From: Vitrella brassicaformis
Lineage: Eukaryota; Sar; Vitrellaceae
Direction: 5' to 3'
Length of the DNA: 64,000 bases
NCBI GenBank assembly: GCA_001179505.1
Contig: CDMY01000791.1
Span: forward strand, 33,487-97,486
The position numbers and the translations under genes were made by a program. The notes under the pieces were generated by a model. It did no database searches. It worked only from the letters and a program-made list of their open reading frames with translations, and was not told where the DNA came from. This document shows positions 43,501-55,453 of this stretch, in pieces. The number at the start of each line of letters is the position of its first letter. Positions within the stretch are counted from its first letter, which is position 1.

Positions 43501-46500
43501 CACTTACACACACACACACAGACAAACAGACAGACAGACAGGTGGGTATGGCGGAAATTCCTCTCTCTCTCTCTCTCTCTGTCTGTCTACAGCCGTGAGT
43601 TGTTAGAGCTGCTGGTGATCGACGAGCTGGAGCGTTTAGCCGTCTGGAACTCCCCATCGGGGGACAGGCTGCCCATCCTGCAGGCCACGCAGAAGGAGGA
43701 GAGAGAGCAGAAGGGCCCACTCGCCGTCGCACGCAAGCAGAGCGGCAGGTGGACCGCCCGACTGAGGAAATACGGCATCCTCCCGAAGCAGAAGCAGCTG
43801 CAGCAGCGGCAATTGTCGAATGACAACAACAGCTTCAGCCGTGGTGGGCGAAAGGCCGTCAACGACCGGATGATGAGGGGCGGGAGCCCCCTGCTGCTGC
43901 TGTCTGAGCGGGCCGCGAGCATGTCGGAGAGCCGGTGGGGCGAGCTGGCGCAGATCGCATGGCTCTGCTCCCCGGCACTCGCCGCGCAGCTCACCAAGAG
44001 ATTCGCCGCCAAGCGCACCATCAGGCAGGCGCCTCCCTTCCCCTCCCTCCCAAATGTGTGTGTTGTGTATCTGTGTGTGGTGGGGTGGTGTGGTGTGCAG
44101 GGAGGAGGTGCAGCGTCTGATGCTGCGAGCGCCTTTCGGGTTTCTGGACCAGCCGGAGGCGGTGCGTTTGGTTGTGACTGAGTCGACGGCGGTGGAGCAG
44201 GGCGACGAGGGAGCGCTGCTGCCGCTGCTGTACTTCACCGAGATGCCGTTCGACGTCATCTTCCACATGCTGCACCGCTCGCTGAGGTCCAACCTCTTCG
44301 TCAGACACATCGCCATCAGAGCCATGACCAAGTCAGTACCTGAGAGACAGAGAGAGGGGGGGGAAAGAGGGCAAGAGGGGATGGATGGATGGATGTGTGT
44401 GTCAGGTATAGCCCTTCGGTGCTTCGTTTCTACCTGCCTCAGTTGGTGCAGGGGATGCGTCACGACCCTTCCGGCGCTTTGGCGCGGGCCATCCAGGACA
44501 TCTGCCGCATCTCCCCGCTCTTCACACACTCACTCATGTTCAACCTCACCTCAGAAGCAAAGGTACACACACACACACACACACAGACGGCCAGACGGCC
44601 AGACAGGCAAACGGCCGGCACTCTCTCTCTCTCTGCATGTCGATGTGCGTCTCATTGTGTGTGTGTGTGTTGGGTGTGTGCAGGAGACGAGTGCCGACGA
44701 GCGCAAGGTGCCGTTGTCCGAGCCTGATACCCTCCCTGCCACCTGCCAGCGGCTCAGGGTCAGCCCACGAGCCCACCAACACACACACAGAGACCCACCC
44801 CAAGCTACCCAAGCCTTGCAGCCATGCATGCCCGAACCACCACACTGTGTGTGAGTGTCTTGTGTGTGTTGTGTGTGTGTGTGTGTGTGTCAGTCGTCCA
44901 TCATCGACGAGATGAGCGCGTTGGAGCGTGACGTGTTTGAGCACCAGTTCGCCTTTTTCGACGCCGTCACGTCCATCAGCGGACGACTCAAACGCATACG
45001 CGCAGAGGAGCGCAAGGAGCACATCCGCAAGGCGCTCGAGGACATACCCGTAAGACGACAAGGGGAGGGAGGGAGGGAGGGAGGGGTGGGACATCAAGAT
45101 GGATGGATGGCCATGGGTGTGGTGTGGTGTGTGGTGTGTGGTTAGGTGTTGTATGACCACATATATCTCCCGGTGGACCCCCACATGCGGGTCGTCGCCA
45201 TCGACCTCGACAGCGGCACGCCCATGCAGTCGGCCGCCAAGGTAAGGTGCCCTCACACCACCACACCACACCACACCACACCACGGCACGGCACGGCACA
45301 CCCTCTCCCATGTGTGTTAACCTGTAGGTTCCGGTGCTGGTGACGTTCATAACGGAGCCCTACATCGGTATCGACGCCCACGTGCAGCAGCTCCTCCTCT
45401 CCCACCCCTCACACGCCGCATCGCCAAACCTGCACCATGCCCAGACCCACCCCCTCCCCCTCCCCATCCCCCAAGCCGCCACCCCGGCCACAGCTGTGGC
45501 GGTGGGCGCCTCCCCGCCAGCAGTGGGCGTCCGCAGGCCCACCATGATGAAAAGACCCATCGGACAGGAGCAGCCACAACAACTCCCACAGCAGCCACAG
45601 AAGAGGGCTAGTGGTGCTGGGGAGGGGGGGCACACGCACAGGCGGCGTGATGCTGGGAGGGCTGCTGCTGCTGCTGCTGGGAGGGAGGAGAGCGGAAGCG
45701 ACTGGGCGGGGGGGCCCAATACGTCTGTGTCGGCGGCATCGTCCGTCGGCGGCAAGGGGGGCACTTCTTCACAGAGGCCCCCTGGAGGCGGTCCGATCGA
45801 CGACACCGCCTCCGAGGCTGCTGCCGCTGCGTCTGCTCCCGAGTCACACTACTACCCCTTCCTCCCCCCTCTGGCATCCTCTTCCTCCCCGCGCCCACAG
45901 CATCAGCAGCCCCCGTCGCCCCCCACCGCACCATCACCCTCGCTCCCCCCATCCCCAACACTCCCACCACTCGGCGGACAATCAGGGTGGACAGCCACAG
46001 CCACAGCCGCGGCCACACACAGGGCGCCAGCGGGCGTCGGTGTGCGGCTGATGCTGGGCGCCCCCGGTGAGCATGAGAGTGACGAAGACCTGGGTGACGA
46101 GGACAACGAGGCCGACGACGAGCTCGAGGGGCATGACCACCATGACCATGGTGCGGCGAGGGATAGAGAGGGGGAGAGGGAGAGGGAGGGGCATCCTGTG
46201 CAGGGGGCTGTTGGTGCTGGTGCTGGTGGTGGCGATGATGAGGAGGAGATGTTCCGCGAGGAGAGGGTGTTCCTCGAGACGCTCAGCCGATACGACAGAG
46301 GCAGGTACCAACCCAATCACCTCAATTGCCATTCATTGAGTGGACCATTATCGAACCTTGCCCGTGTATGTGTTGGCTGATGGCTGGCTGGCTGGACGGA
46401 TGTGTGGATTGGTCAGTGTGACGGCGTTGCGTGCCTCTCCCCACTGGCGGCGTCGTGAGGGCGGCGGTCAGTTGTCGCCCTCGTCCCGCGGCAACAAGCG

Positions 46501-48197
46501 GCGCAAGACACTCAAGGAGAAGATCACATACGAGGGCGTCAAGCTGCAAAAGCTCATGAAGGAGAAGGTACGCGCACACACACACACACACACACAGAAA
46601 GAAAGACAGACAGACAAACGGGCAGACAGGCAGGCCATCTTCATTTGGTGTGTGTCTGTGGATGTGTGTGTGCTCAGCGTGACGCGTTGTCCCAGTATTT
46701 GGAGCAGAAGGCGCAGCGGACTCTGAGCATCATGAAGAAGAAGGTCATGAAGATCAAGCGGAAACAGAAAATCAAAGAGCTCGCCAGGAAATACCACGTC
46801 CGGTGAGAACGCTACGCTCCTCCTTTTGTCGATCTGGCCATCTCTCTCTCTCTCTCTCTGTCTGTCTGTCTGTCTGTCTGCCATTCGTCCATCAGTACGA
46901 GTGACGTGACGGACAGCGAGGATGCGGCAGAGGCGAACGTGGCGCCCGAGGCCAAGGCCCACGACCAGGTGTCATGCATCTTCAAAGTCAACGACGACGT
47001 CAGGCAGGACCTCCTCGCTCTACAAATCATGCAGGTAGGTCACCCTCCCTGGTCACACACTCACACCCTAGCTAGCCACACACACACCAGACACACACAC
47101 AACAGCTACCTCTGAGCAGCTAGCCCATCCGTGTGTCTGTCTGTCTGGTGTGTGTGTGTGTCACCCACCCTTTGCAGCTGTTCCACTGCATCTTCCACGA
47201 GGTGGATCTCAACCTGTGGATGTACCCCTACCGGGTGCTGTCCAACCGCACCGGCCACGACGGCCGCATCGGCGGCATCATCGAGTGCGTCCCCAACTGC
47301 AAGTCCAGACACCAGCTCGGCAAGCAGGCCGACACGCAGAACCTCCCTCTCGACCAGTACTTCGTCCGCACCTTCGGACCCACACACTCCGTGGCATTCC
47401 AGCGCGCCAGGGCCAAGTTCGTGCGCTCCCTTGCCGCCTACAGCGTCATCTGCTTCATCCTGCAGGTAGGCAATCTCGACAGACAGACACGCACGATGTG
47501 ACAGATACCCCTGTGTGTGTGTGTGTGTGTGTAGATCAAGGATCGGCACAATGGGAACCTGTTGGTGACGTCGGAGGGCCACATCTTGCACATCGACTTC
47601 GGCTATCTGTTCGACTACTCGCCCGGCGGCGACATTCGGTTCGAGAGTGCGGGGTTCAAGCTGACCAAGGAGATGATCGACATTATGGGCGGCAGCATGA
47701 CCAGCGAACCCTTCAAACTCTTCGCAGACCTCTGTGTGCAGGGGTAAGACAGGCAGACAGGCAGGCAGTCAGGCAGGCAGGCACCCAGCGAGGGAACGAG
47801 CCACACACAGGCAGCTAGCTGTGGGTGTGGGGTGCCTGCCATGGTTGTTTGGTGCCCTTAGGTATCTGGCGTTGCGTGAGCATGCGGAGCTGATTCTGAA
47901 TCTGGTGGAGCTGATGATCGAGTCGGGCCTGCCGTGCTTCAAACCCATGTCTATCGCTAACCTCAGGTCGGTCAGCGACCTGACACACTCACATCCCACC
48001 CCATGCACTGCAGTGCTTTCCGGCGTGCGTGGACACAGGCGTGTGTGTGTGGTGTGTGCAGGTGGCGCTTCCAGCTGGACCGCAGTGCTCGTGGTGCGGC
48101 TCAGTTCATGCAGGAGCAGATCGTGTTTGCCTACAACAACCTCACCACGCGCATATACGACATCGTCCAGGCCGTCCAGCAGGGCATCAAGTACTGA
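34545..48197 (+). CDS. PI4KA: Phosphatidylinositol 4-kinase alpha (type III) with large kinase-domain insertion
   Basis: Roughly forty exons. PI4KIII-alpha makes PI4P from phosphatidylinositol, mainly for the plasma membrane. The helical N-terminal body runs to about 43.5 kb with several Pro/Gln/His-rich inserts. The PIK accessory region includes 'PEAVRLVVTESTAVEQGDEG' (44155) and 'SPSVLRFYLPQLVQGMRHDP' (44410). The kinase domain begins near 45146: 'DLDSGTPMQSAAK', then a very long insert, then the ATP-binding strand 'VSCIFKVNDDVRQDLLALQI' (46965-47030). Next come 'GGIIECVPNCKSRHQLG', the catalytic loop 'IKDRHNGNLLVT' (47540), 'HILHIDFGYLF', and the end 'WRFQLDRSARGAAQFM' to 'QQGIKY' (TGA 48195-48197). 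The 'SGTPMQSAAK' and 'IKDRHNGN' blocks are specific to the alpha type. Start: an ATG at 34545 gives 'MKDSREIFARMARCLAAIEQ' and joins 34719 in frame only through a GC donor; ATG 34704 is the alternative. Confidence 0.95.
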
Positions 48198-48974
48198 ACG
48201 AACGACAGACCAACGGACGGGCGGACAGCCGACCGACCGATGGACGGAGGAAGCCACGCTTGCTTAGAAGAGACAGGCACAGAGAGAGAGACAGAGAGAC
48301 ACGCACACATGAGCGCATGTGTGCGTTGGTTGATGGGCGCAGCCAATGAGTGATGCGTGGATGGACAGAATTAGTGCAGCCACCCACCCACCCACTACCC
48401 ACTCACTCCCCGAGCCAGCCACTGACTGACTGACTGTTTTGTGTGTGTGAGAGGTCGATCTTTTTGTAGGTAAGGCAGCACAGGCAGCACCGCACAGACA
48501 GCACCCAGTGACTGACTGAGTGAGTTGAGTGCACTGACTGCACGGGTTCAGTGAGGGTTGACTGTGTGCTGGGACGGACGCATGGACGCATGGACGCTCG
48601 CTCGTGTGCAGGTACATACCATAGTGGGCATGATGGAAAACTGCACCGAACAACAACTAATTGAGCTCCACCGAAAGTTAATGAAAAGCGGGTACTGCCT
48701 GATATTCATTAACTTTCGGTGGTGCTCCATTGGCTGTTGTTCGGTGCAGTTTTCCATCACGGCAGTCTGACTAGTTCAGCCAATCAATGGCTGCAGCGAT
48801 TTTGCAAAGCGAATGCGACAGACACGCGCACGGCACGCACAGTCAGCTCTCGATTCTCTTGCGCCACCCTTGGTTGGTTGATTCATAGGCGACAGAGTCA
48901 GTATGCACATATGTCTGTCTGTCTCCATGTACTTCCTCTCCAGCTCCATCAATCGGCACAAAGCAGGTCAAACC
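48198..48974. other. Convergent intergenic containing a long hairpin
   Basis: About 780 bp between the PI4K and RSL1D1 stop codons. It is mostly CA/CAGA-rich simple sequence and short 'actgactgactg' runs. The exception is the strong inverted repeat at 48632-48758, listed separately. No exon was seen. Confidence 0.6.
48632..48758. repeat. Long inverted repeat (54-nt arms, 19-nt loop)
   Basis: Left arm 48632-48685 starts 'gatggaaaactgcaccgaac'; right arm 48705-48758 is its reverse complement at 50 of 54 positions. The loop is 48686-48704. A transcript from either strand would fold into a nearly perfect hairpin. It could be a foldback/MITE-type element or a small-RNA precursor. Neither arm carries a recognisable gene. 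Confidence 0.9.
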
Positions 48975-50626
48975 TCACAGCTTGGCGCCCGCCTTTCTCT
49001 TCTTGCTGCCTGTCAGCCCAGCACCAGCCCTGCTCACCCCTTTGCCATCCTGCCGCACCTTCTTGCCTGACGCCGCTGCGCTGCCCCTCTGGCCCTCCTG
49101 CCCGCTGCTCGGCTCGCTCCTGACCCTCTTCTGTGCAGGCTGCGGCGCACCGTCGTCACTCACTTGCTGGGCCATAGCTCGCTTCTTAGAGGGCCGCACT
49201 GCTGCAGGTGACGCCGCTGCTGCTCCTTGGTCCTCCTTTGCCGCGGCAGCCTCTCGCACAGCGGCGTTGTACTTGTCGGCAACGTATATGGGCAGGGCGA
49301 CCGAGTCAGTGGCCTTGACACTGATGGCCGATATGGTGTTGTGGAAGCGGGGCGTCGAGAAGATGCTCGTCACCTCCTCTATCACCCTGTTGGATGGATC
49401 GATCCATCGACACACAAACAGAGGGAGAGGGGGAGGTAGAGGGGGAGGGGGACAGAGGGATGGCATGATTCTCTCTCTAGCCAGTCCGTCGTCAGCCAGC
49501 CACCCATTGATTGCTGGCTGCACTCACTGATGATGCATTCGTTGTGTGTACCTACCTGAGCGCGTTTGCGACGATATGCGCCGGGTCCATGTTGCAGCGG
49601 CCGATCTTGACGGAACTGACATACATACATGGGAAGATGGAACAAAGCAAGCAGGCAGCCGTCACCACGGATGGATCCATGTTGGCTGACCCACACCCCC
49701 ACTCCACTCACCAGCAGGGCCCCGGGGGAATGCGCAGAATGGTCGAGTTCTTGACGTTTTCCACCGCCTCAAACCAGTTGGCAAGAGTCAGCTTCACCGG
49801 AATGGGACTCCTGCACACAACACACAACGCACGACTCGGATCTCTCACAAACCGGCAGACAAACAGCAGCCGAGGGTCGTTTGCTTTGGGAGCTGAGCTG
49901 ACTGACTTTTTGGTTTGGAAGAACGGTTTGCCGAGGTAGGAGGGCATCATTTCGACGACCCTGTCGTCACAGATGAAGACGTCATAGCTCCGACACAGCT
50001 CTCGACGCTGCGCCGCCGTCTTGAAGTTGCGACGCAACTTGCCCACAGGCAACAGCTGACCCAACACACCAACCATCACACACACACCGACGGCATGAGC
50101 AACCTCGGCCTGCCTCTCTCCCTCCCTCCCTGTCTGTGTGGTCAGTCTGTCCGTCCGTCGGTCCATGTGTGAGATCAATACCTACCTTGATGGATCCTCC
50201 GCCTTGGATGTGTTTGTTCTGCAGCTGGTCCTTGAGGTTGGCCTTGGCCGAGTCCTTGATGAACACACATATGTCCACGTCCTCGGGATAGATGCTGTGC
50301 GGCACCGGGCTGCACACACACACACACACACACGCACGCACAGACACACAGACAGACAGACACGCACACCGAGAGATGAGTTCGCAGCTGCCACTCATCT
50401 CATCCCTCCCTTCCTCCCTTGATCTTTGCCATACGTACATGAGGAATGGTTTCTCGCGCCTCTTGTCGGGGATCTTCTCGAGGCTGATGTACAGCGAGAT
50501 GGTCTCCTCGTTGGCGGCAAGCAGCTCGTTCTTGGGGGCGTTCTTGGCTGCCACGTGCTGCACCAGCGCCTTGACCGCCTTCTCAGTGGTCGATCCCGAC
50601 GCCAGAGGGGCACTTGCAGAATCCAT
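48975..50626 (-). CDS. RSL1D1: Ribosomal L1-fold nucleolar protein, RSL1D1/Utp30-like
   Basis: ATG at 50626. Exon 1 (50626-50439) gives 'MDSASAPLASGSTTEKAVKA', then 'EETISLYISLEKIPDKRREK'. Exon 2, from 50309, gives 'IPVPHSIYPEDVDICVFIKD' and 'QNKHIQGGGSIK'. Later exons give 'GKLRRNFKTAAQRRELCRSY', 'DVFICDDRVVEMMPSYLGKP', 'IPVKLTLANWFEAVENVKNS', 'IGRCNMDPAHIVANAL' and 'FHNTISAISVKATDSVALPI'. The order matches the ribosomal-L1 fold of RSL1D1/Utp30, including the K..YD.F..D..V...LP..LGK.F block. The C-terminus (stop at 48975) is Lys/Ala-rich and basic, a nucleolar tail. The protein acts in ribosome assembly in the nucleolus. It is divergent from the FKBP-like gene, with 241 bp between starts. 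Confidence 0.85.
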
Positions 50627-50867
50627 CCTTTCTGCTCCTCCCCGGTGCCCGGGGAGAGAGCGGTTTCACGGAATGTCCTAAGCTGCCTGACGGCCAAGCC
50701 CGGAAACTGCGAGCCTAGAGTGGTGAACCGACCGACGGCGAAAGCGGGAGCCCCGAGCATCTGTTGAAGATCACAGGTTCGCTCGACAGATCAGTCGATA
50801 AATCGGCCTCCCTCCCTCCCCATCCATGTGTGTTGCTTTCGTGCATGTTGCAGGCAGGCAGGCAAGC

Positions 50868-51179
50868 ATGGCCATGGTGAGCATGAGCAACGACACCAAG
50901 CCGCTTCTCCGCTTCCCCTCCGGAGCCTACCACACGCTGTCTCGGGAGGGATATGGGGACGTGGCGACAGAGGACCACACAGTCAAGCTCGACATTTTCT
51001 ACTTCCTCGACGGCTTCGGCAAGGACAAGGCGGTGCGAGAGCAGCGGGGTGTGGCGTGCCGTGTGGGAGACAGGACTGGGTGGCTGCGGGAGGCGGTGCT
51101 GTCGATGCGGGTTGGGGAGGTCAGGCAAATCGTCCTGGGGGTGCTCTTTGTCGAGGTGCACTTGCTCGCCATCCTGTGA
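50868..51179 (+). CDS. FKBP-like small protein
   Basis: Single exon, 103 residues, from ATG 50868. 'DHTVKLDIFYFLDGFGKDKA' matches the strand and turn at the start of an FKBP domain. 'RTGWLREAVLSMRVGEVRQI' matches the 'GW..av..M..GE' segment, and 'LFVEVHLLAIL' the last strand. The usual stretch between the two last elements (the 80s loop) is nearly absent, and most PPIase active-site aromatics are not visible, so catalytic activity is doubtful. An upstream ATG at 50826 would add 14 residues but overlaps a (GGCA)n run. Confidence 0.55.
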   Translation: MAMVSMSNDTKPLLRFPSGAYHTLSREGYGDVATEDHTVKLDIFYFLDGFGKDKAVREQRGVACRVGDRTGWLREAVLSMRVGEVRQIVLGVLFVEVHLLAIL

Positions 51180-52454
51180 GTGAGCGAGCCAGCGACCGAT
51201 CAGCGAGCGAGGGAGCAAGCGACTTCTTGCGTGGCTGCATCTATGCGTGATTGCAATGCATGGACGCAGATTGACGACCGTCTGTCTGCACGGGGCAAGC
51301 AGGACTAGCTTATAGTTTGGATGGCGGTTTTGTGTGGGGTCACGCTTTTGTTGAGATCAGCGAGAGGGAGGGAGGGAGGCATGTCTGCGTCAGTATCATG
51401 CTTAATCGTTGCCCCTGTTGACTCGCTTCCTCGTCTGTCTGTCTGTCTCTCTGTGCCGCATGCCCTGGGGGATGGCTGGGTGGCCATGAGTCCATCGGTG
51501 GCTTGTCTGTCGCCGTGCGTTCATACACAGGCATAGGGGCGGGAGGGTGGGCGGGTGGGTGACATGAACTGGATGTCGTTGACCATTTCCATCGATTTTT
51601 ATCCATCGATTTTTGCTCACCGTGTCCCTGTGTATGTGTGTCTGTGTCCCCGTGTGGGTGGCTCGGTGGCTGGGCGGGCGGGTGCCTGCAGGTACGTCGC
51701 GTGATTATTGTGCGTGAGTAGGCGCGGCCCGCCTGCCTCTCTTCTGTGTGTGTGTCGGATTGTGTGTTTGCGGGCTCTGTGGCCGTGAGTAAGTGTGTGA
51801 GGGGAGCTGGGGCGGGAGGTTTTGTCGGGTTCTGTCAGTATTGTCCGTCCCCTGTCCATTTCTTGGCTGCCTTCTCACTCGTCTGTCTGTCTGTCTGTCT
51901 TCCTCTCTGTCTGTCTTTCTCTCTCGCATGCACTGAAGGACAGGAGGATGGGCGGCATCGCATCTGTGTGACGGAATTTGTTGATGAATGAACTTTGGCC
52001 ATGTCATACACACATCCATAGAGGCTGGGGGGGCTAGGGAGTGTGTGTGTGTGTATCACATCTGTCTGTCTGAGTGGCTGATTGTCTGTCTGTCTGTCTG
52101 TCTTGTGTGTGTGCTGCTGTACTCGCCTGTCGTGAATTGGTACATGAGTCACTCACTTCAGTGAGTCCACCTGTGTGTGGACGCGGGTGTGCGCTCGAGA
52201 GAGGGCGCAGGTTATTACACAGGACAGCACAACAACGAGCGGTGCGTGAAAGCGAACGTACACTCACTCATAGCATGTTTGGATGAGTATATGTCGCAAC
52301 ACGCGTGTGGTGAGCACACAAACTACACCCCTAGCTAGTGGTGTTCGACAGGCGGCTCGTCTGTGCAGAGCAGCCCATTGGCGCTGGGCGGGCTCCCCAC
52401 CAGGCAACACCCATCCTGAACAACAACATGAAAGATGACGACCATGTTGATTAT
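51180..52454. other. Convergent intergenic, repeat-rich
   Basis: About 1.3 kb between stop codons. It contains (GTCT)n runs at about 51436-51448, 51879-51900 and 52083-52102, and many TG-rich words. Plus-strand open frames here are short and of simple composition. No supported gene was found. Confidence 0.55.
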
Positions 52455-55453
52455 TCAACACACAGCCAGCAGTGGCTGCCAAATACTGCTCACTCGGTTT
52501 TCGACCAGGAAGGCGGAAGCATCCGCATTCCACTGCAAACGGTGAACGGCCCCAAAGCCCCCTGCATGTCATGTGCAACACCGAGATAGCTCCGTGTTTG
52601 CTCCGTTTCTATGAGTGCCAGCCAATATATCTGTCTGGCTGTACCTGGCAGGTCTATGGCCGACGCCCCCTGCGGCATCCACACGTACAGATGGTCAGAC
52701 GCGCCGATCCACAACCTGCATCCAATGCCACAGCCGAGCCGATGTCTCATGACACAGCACGGCAAGGTTGGCCAAATCGCCCTGGCTAGCGTACCTCGCC
52801 TCGTCTTTGGCGCACTGGCTGGGCTCCCACGCTGAGTAAGTGAGACACACACGGAGACATTAACGATGAGTGGCGCCGCATTGATGTTTGGCATTCGCGT
52901 GCTCTCTGTGGGTGGCTCATGCAGTCAGTCAGATGTTGTACCGATGCATTTGACGTTGTGCATCTGGACCAGCAGCGAGTGCAAAGCGTAGCGGTTCGTG
53001 TCCCACACGCGCACCACACACGGCTCGGAGTCTGAGGATGGGAGGGAGACAATCAATCAATGGGAGGCCCTGCCCTTCACATACCACTCACTACAGTCGC
53101 ACGTGATGTGTGGCTGTGCTGTGTGACATACGTGTCAGTCAATGCCTACCGTACCGCTTTTAGATGCGATCCAGCGGCTGTCGGGGCTCCACTCTACGAT
53201 GCTCACCCCCACACTGCCGAGACTCTGACATACACACACACACACACACACATCAATGCAGCCGCACCCGATTGTGTGTCTGTCATTCCAACACGTACTG
53301 CTGATGCGCTTGTGTTGGGGGGCGGCACTGCTCCTGACGGCTTGGCGCCTCTCGCGGACACGTCCACCGTGGTGTCAATGACATCTGCACAGACAAAGAG
53401 CCTCCATGGGTGACTCTTCACTCTGCTGGTCATTGCGCACATCGTGAGACACGATGCTCGTCCCGGGCACTACTGACAGACAAGGCGTGCAGAGACGGCA
53501 TCGAATCGAGACATTTTCTTCTTCAGGTTACCCACCCTCCATGGGGGATGTCAGCCTGCTCGAGCACCTCCTTGTACACCAACTGCACCAACGACAAGCG
53601 ACAACAACAAGTGCCAGCCAGGGTCTTTCCTCACGCAGACAGAGCACATGAAGGTCGGTCACGTCACTTACCGTCTCAGGGATGGCGTCGCCTCTCTCCC
53701 TGTCGCCGTCGTCCGTTTGGCCACCGCGGTGTGTCAGCTCGACTAGCAGATCGAAGGTCACCTGGCTGTACACACGCAGCTTGTCATCATAGCTGCCCGT
53801 CGCAAACAACGGAGCCGTGCGACTGAACTGAGCGGCGCTCTTGACACCTGAANNNNNNNNNNNNNNNNNNNNNNNNNNNNNNNNNNNNNNNNNNNNNNNN
53901 NNNNNNNNNNNNNNNNNNNNNNNNNNNNNNNNNNNNNNNNNNNNNNNNNNNNNNNNNNNNNNNNNNNNNNNNNNNNNNNNNNNNNNNNNNNNNNNNNNNN
54001 NNNNNNNNNNNNNNNNNNNNNNNNNNNNNNNNNNNNNNNNNNNNNNNNNNNNNNNNNNNNNNNNNNNNNNNNNNNNNNNNNNNNNNNNNNNNNNNNNNNN
54101 NNNNNNNNNNNNNNNNNNNNNNNNNNNNNNNNNNNNNNNNNNNNNNNNNNNNCCCCCCCCCGCATGGACAGGGAGTACGTCTGTCGTCCTGTTGTCATGT
54201 TGACGCACGTGTCTGTCTCTACCTAGGCCTGCCGTGTGTGGCTGGATGCACTTGAGAAGCTGCCCGAACACCGAATACACGCATATGCGATCCTGCACAA
54301 CAAATATTAATTACACAAAGGGAGGGGAGACTTTCCACTCTCTGCTTTGCTTGTGAATGTGAGTTTGCACCCACCTCTGGCGGACTGTCGATGACTATGA
54401 CGGCAGCGTCATCGTGCGCCCACTGCAGCTGCTGGGCGTCACATGTGGCGATGGGCAGCTGCTGCAGGCAGCTCCAGTCATCGCACGCAATCACCGACAC
54501 GCCATCACGGCCGTCCTGTAGGCATGTTCTCACACACACACACACACACTCACACGTGGAATATCTCGCCCTCTGAGAGCTTCCTCTGCAGGGTGATGTC
54601 CTGTCTACCTGTCTCTGCAGCACTGCCATGTACTTGCTGTCCTTGCCGCTGAACGACACAACTGCCAAAGCACACACGCACACGTATGAGTGCGGATGCA
54701 TCACTTCACCCTCGATGTGTGCCCATCGCACTCACCTTTGCGGCCCTGCTTCGGGTTCTTGACGTGGCACACGGCAGCGCGAGAGCCAACATCCCATACG
54801 GTGAGCTTCAGCTGGAAGTCGGAGAAGGTCACGATGTGGCCGCCATCGGGAGAAAACATCGCGTCGATAACCCCTGTGAGGAGCAAAGGCATGGGACACG
54901 CATTTCTCTTGCCGTAATGACCTCCCTCCCTGTCGGCCCCTCCCTTTCCCTCACCTGAGATGCCTGCATTGATCCTGAAGGACCAATCCTTCGACCGAAC
55001 ATCGAACACTGCACACAACAAAAGCCAAATGCAGCTGCAGGTGCGGGGTGGCAGTATTCCACTCCTCTCCTCCTTGGCAGCGGCCCGACCTTGGACCACC
55101 CCTGAGAGGCGGACATGCATAATAAAATGTATCATTGTAGGCCGTCCTGTGCACGACAGATCTGATTTCCCACGCATACCTCGTTTGTGTTGGGCGCATA
55201 AGAGAAAGGGGCCCCTCGGGGACCACTCTGCATCAGTAGAATACAATGAGTGCACCAGGTGGGGGTGGGGTCGGCATCTTGTTCCGGCCACCGCACCTAT
55301 CTTGTCGACTCGGTCAAGGCACTGGAATGAGGCCGAGACATTGTGTGTTATTGCCAGCCGCACCAGAACTGTTGCCCCTGCGGTGCCTGCGATGTATGTC
55401 CCGTCAGGGGACCACTCGTTGTTGGCCTGACCCGGAATCTGTTCGAAATCCAT
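52455..55453 (-). CDS. WRAP73: WRAP73/WDR8 orthologue, centriole and spindle-pole WD40 protein
   Basis: ATG at 55453 ('MDFEQIPGQANNEWSPDGTY'). The exon chain follows WRAP73 from end to end: 'SASFQCLDRVDK' joined to 'EWSPRGPFLLCAQHKRG'; 'DVRSKDWSFRINAGIS'; 'GVIDAMFSPDGGHIVTFSDF' and 'QLKLTVWDVGSRAAVCHVKN'; 'GKDSKYMAVLQRQ'; 'VSVIACDDWSCLQQLPIATC'; 'ICVYSVFGQLLKCIQP'; 'SRTAPLFATGSYDDKLRVYS'; 'VYKEVLEQADIPHG'; 'VGVSIVEWSPDSRWIASKS'; 'LWIGASDHLYVWMPQGASAI'; last exon 'GFGAVHRLQWNADASAFLVE' ending at 52455. The 300-N gap falls in the middle, between 'QLLKCIQP' and 'GVKSAAQF', where a short coding piece may be lost. WRAP73 works with SSX2IP/Msd1-type partners at centrosomes or spindle poles and in ciliary vesicle docking. 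Confidence 0.9.
53853..54152. other. Assembly gap (300 N)
   Basis: Exactly 300 undetermined bases followed by a run of C. It lies within WRAP73, probably in an intron, but a missing small exon cannot be excluded. Confidence 0.99.
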
